A program made the translations under genes and the position numbers. A DNA stretch of 8,401 nt. Origin: an uncultured Alistipes sp. (GTDB taxonomy: Bacteria; Bacteroidota; Bacteroidia; Bacteroidales; Rikenellaceae). The stretch is taken from NCBI GenBank assembly GCA_900770585.1, contig CAAGKW010000197.1, positions 1 to 8,401 of the forward strand, in the 5' to 3' direction. Below, one piece after another: positions 6,503 through 8,401 of the stretch. The notes under the pieces were generated by a model. It made no database searches and was not told the origin of the DNA. It saw only the letters and a program-made list of their open reading frames with translations. The first letter of the stretch is position 1. Each line of letters starts with the position of its first letter.

Positions 6503-7870
6503 CTATAAAATCTCGGGGCCGTCGGTGTAAGATAGACGATGAATTTCGTGGCGATAGCGACGGTTGAGCAGCAGAGCCGCCAAGCCGAGTCCGAATACGA
6601 AGCCGAGCCAGATGCCCTCAGGGCCCATTTCGGCCGTAAACGCAAGGAGATAGCCGACGGGCAGATTGACCACGATATAGGACAAAAAGGCTATGCCCAT
6701 TGTGGCGTTCACGTCCTTCATTCCGCGCAGGATACCGATCGAAATTGCCTGAATGCAATCGACCACCTGGAACATCGCGGCGAAAACCAACATCGCTGCT
6801 GTCAGTGCGATAACCTCCTCATCCTGAGTGAAAATCTGAGGTAGAATAGTCCGCAACAGAATGAACATCAGTGCCGCAAACAGGTTCCAGCAGAGCGCGA
6901 TGTGATACGAGGCGTTGGCTGCCATACGCAGTTCGGGCCAATGACGAGCACCGTAGGCGTGGCTGACACGAATCGTAGCGGCCGAACTGAAACCGATGCA
7001 GATCATAAATGCTGCGTTCGAGAGTGTTATAGTGATCTGATTTGCAGCGATTGCCACCGTGCCAAACCAACCTATCATAATGCCCGAAAGTACGAATGCC
7101 GCACCTTCGAGAGTCATCTGCGTTGCGATGGGCATACCGATCTTCAATAGATGACCAAAGCGTCGCCATTGCAGTCGCGTCTGCGACATCAGGACTATGT
7201 AGGGACGCACGCGACGGCTTGTAGCGAAGTATCCGATCATTGCGATCGGCATCGCGATTCGTGCGATGAGTGTTGCCAGACCGGCACCCGTCGCACCCAT
7301 CTCGGGAGCTCCTAAATTGCCAAAGATGAAGATCCAATTCAGGAAGATATTGAGCGAGTTGCAGACGATCACGACGACCATCGCCGTGGTGGTGTTGCCC
7401 ACGCCTTCGAGGAACTGCTTGAAGGCGCCGTACAACATCACGGGGATCATTCCCCACGCCATATATCGGTAGTAGGGCAGTGCCATATCGACCACCTCGA
7501 CGGGTTGCCCGAGTCGGTATAACAGCGGCTGTATGGCGAGTTGTAGGGCGGTGATAATGATACCGAGCAATGTGTAAAGTATAATCGCATTGTGCAGATT
7601 TGCAGCCATTTCGCGGCGTTCGTTACGTGCGAATAGTGCGCCTACAATCGGGGTCAGGCCCAGCGAAATGCCGAGTCCGAAAATGAAGAGAATAAATGCG
7701 GCACTACCACCAAAAGCGACAGCTGCAAGGGGTAGGGCGCCCAATCGTCCGACCATTGCATTGTCGGCAAATTGCACTACGACTTGACCCAACTGCGAGA
7801 GCACTACGGGGGCCGCCAACTGCAATAGGGTGCGATAGTAGGTGCGATATTTTGAGAAGAGGTAAGCCAT
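6503..7870 (-). CDS. norM: MATE family multidrug exporter, NorM type
   Basis: This 455-residue inner-membrane antiporter has about 12 hydrophobic segments and two related halves typical of MATE exporters that expel drugs or cationic compounds in exchange for Na+ or H+. The first segment contains APVVLSQLGQ and FADNAMVGRLG. The three acidic residues needed for coupling in Vibrio NorM are all present, at the same numbers as I recall for V. cholerae NorM: D36, E255 (TLEGAAF) and D371 (VVDCIQA). Coupling by the NorM mechanism is therefore likely; substrates cannot be predicted. The start is the ATG at 7870, not the TTG 66 bases upstream, because the consensus promoter lies between them and would leave the longer start untranscribed. 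It appears intact and is transcribed alone or with read-through into the exported-protein gene, as no clear terminator follows its TAG. Confidence 0.93.
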   Translation of the reverse strand: MAYLFSKYRTYYRTLLQLAAPVVLSQLGQVVVQFADNAMVGRLGALPLAAVAFGGSAAFILFIFGLGISLGLTPIVGALFARNERREMAANLHNAIILYTLLGIIITALQLAIQPLLYRLGQPVEVVDMALPYYRYMAWGMIPVMLYGAFKQFLEGVGNTTTAMVVVIVCNSLNIFLNWIFIFGNLGAPEMGATGAGLATLIARIAMPIAMIGYFATSRRVRPYIVLMSQTRLQWRRFGHLLKIGMPIATQMTLEGAAFVLSGIMIGWFGTVAIAANQITITLSNAAFMICIGFSSAATIRVSHAYGARHWPELRMAANASYHIALCWNLFAALMFILLRTILPQIFTQDEEVIALTAAMLVFAAMFQVVDCIQAISIGILRGMKDVNATMGIAFLSYIVVNLPVGYLLAFTAEMGPEGIWLGFVFGLGLAALLLNRRYRHEIHRLSYTDGPEIL

Positions 7871-7894
7871 AGTGATTTTCCATTTTAAGAGGCG

Positions 7895-7925
7895 CAAAGG
7901 TACGAAAAGAATATCACTCGACAAA
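7895..7925 (-). promoter_or_regulatory. Promoter of the MATE exporter gene
   Basis: On the minus strand TTTG (7922-7925) is followed after 19 bases by TACCTTTG (7895-7902), a perfect Bacteroidota promoter. It lies 24 bases before the ATG at 7870. The -33 box is part of a second full TACCTTTG (7922-7929), which lacks a suitably placed -33 element of its own. Confidence 0.82.
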
Positions 7926-7943
7926 GGTATAACCAAACAAAGC

Positions 7944-7969
7944 GCCCGACCGCATTTCCGAGGTCGGGC
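7944..7969 (-). terminator. Rho-independent terminator of the truncated membrane-protein gene
   Basis: A perfect 8-base-pair GC-rich stem, GCCCGACC (7944-7951) with GGTCGGGC (7962-7969), has a 10-base loop. Read on the minus strand it is followed by GCTTTGTTTGGTT, a moderately T-rich tail. It lies 20 bases past the stop codon of the gene entering from the right edge and 18 bases before the MATE -33 box, so it separates the two transcription units. Confidence 0.8.
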
Positions 7970-7989
7970 ACTATCGGTTTGTTGGATTG

Positions 7990-8401
7990 TTATGCGCCAA
8001 ATTCGTGCAACTCATCAAGTCCCTGCTTGATCTCTTTTAGTAAGCGGTTGTGGCGTCGGGTTTGGGCGATTCCTATGGTCGTTGCCATCGCCAGCGAGAG
8101 TGCGAGAGGTACGAGGGCGTTGGCTGTGAAGGCGTGCTCGATGGTATAGACTACGCCGATTGTTGCCAATGCCACGGGTGCGCCGAAACGTTGGCTTATG
8201 CCGTATAATCGCTTGTAGATCAGCATATCTTGTGTTAGTTGGCTAACCGTGCGATCGTTATGCCCGAGGCGTGCAAGAATGTTTAGCATATAGCACGTCA
8301 TAGCTATTCCGACAAACGACACCGCCTCAATCAGAGCGAAACTACTCATTCGAATCAACTCGGTGCGAGCAAAGTAGGGCAGCGCTAACGTCGTCATCAC
8401 G
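7990..8401 (-). CDS. Polytopic membrane protein, C-terminal part, cut by window edge
   Basis: The reading frame is open at the right edge, so only the last 136-137 residues are seen; the GTG and ATG at the edge are probably internal codons. It has three hydrophobic stretches: about residues 18-40 (FALIEAVSFVGIAMTCYML), 74-92 and 94-112. A polar, charged loop (about 45-70) separates the first two. It ends in a short amphipathic helix, LLKEIKQGLDELHEFGA. This layout, with a closing 'I.kgL.EL.eF'-like helix, resembles small Bacteroidales membrane proteins I recall next to ECF sigma factor genes. That link is a tentative inference, because the N-terminus and upstream gene are outside the window. 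Function is otherwise unknown. The gene ends with TAA 20 bases before its terminator. Confidence 0.75.
   Translation of the reverse strand, partial: VMTTLALPYFARTELIRMSSFALIEAVSFVGIAMTCYMLNILARLGHNDRTVSQLTQDMLIYKRLYGISQRFGAPVALATIGVVYTIEHAFTANALVPLALSLAMATTIGIAQTRRHNRLLKEIKQGLDELHEFGA

Noticed and set aside
6442..6645. A 68-residue N-terminal extension of the exported protein
   Set aside because: It starts with TTG inside the MATE gene, passes through the promoter, and would bury the signal peptide that begins at 6441.
7871..7936. A 22-residue N-terminal extension of the MATE protein from a TTG
   Set aside because: The consensus promoter (7895-7925) lies inside the extension, so it would not be transcribed; the added residues are not conserved-looking.

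Overview
The window looks like chromosomal DNA from a Bacteroidales bacterium, most likely close to Alistipes/Rikenellaceae. Three things point there. Every promoter I can see is of the Bacteroidota type (TTTG, about 19 bases, then TAnnTTTG) and no start codon has a convincing Shine-Dalgarno sequence. The ricT-gldH pair is typical of Bacteroidota. The base composition is moderately GC-rich, with heavy TCG/CTC/GAG codon use. The genus is an inference. The first 19 bases are not genomic: they match the 3' end of the Illumina TruSeq universal adapter, so the window is probably the end of an assembled contig.

Layout. A catalytic-domain-only biotin protein ligase (birA, minus, 90-809) and a prolyl oligopeptidase lipoprotein (plus, 933-3065) are divergent across a 123-base promoter region. 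The peptidase converges on trmB, and the two share a strong bidirectional terminator (3084-3123). A tight minus-strand operon runs ricT (5857-4316), gldH (4309-3869), trmB (3859-3140), with gaps of 6 and 9 bases. Upstream of it, also on the minus strand, are a small exported protein of unknown function (6441-5926) and a NorM-type MATE exporter (7870-6503), each with its own near-consensus promoter. At the right edge is the C-terminal part of a polytopic membrane protein (minus, 8401-7990), followed by its own terminator.

Functionally this is mostly housekeeping: biotinylation, periplasmic peptide turnover, RNA processing and tRNA m7G methylation with a gliding-type lipoprotein, and drug export. 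I see no CRISPR array, transposon, phage gene, tRNA or rRNA, and no clear new multi-gene system. The least explained parts are the AT-richer orphan exported protein with an inverted repeat across its promoter, the long Arg/Gly/Asn-rich tail and cysteine-rich N-terminus of RicT, and the truncated membrane protein. No gene-free stretch exceeds about 125 bases.
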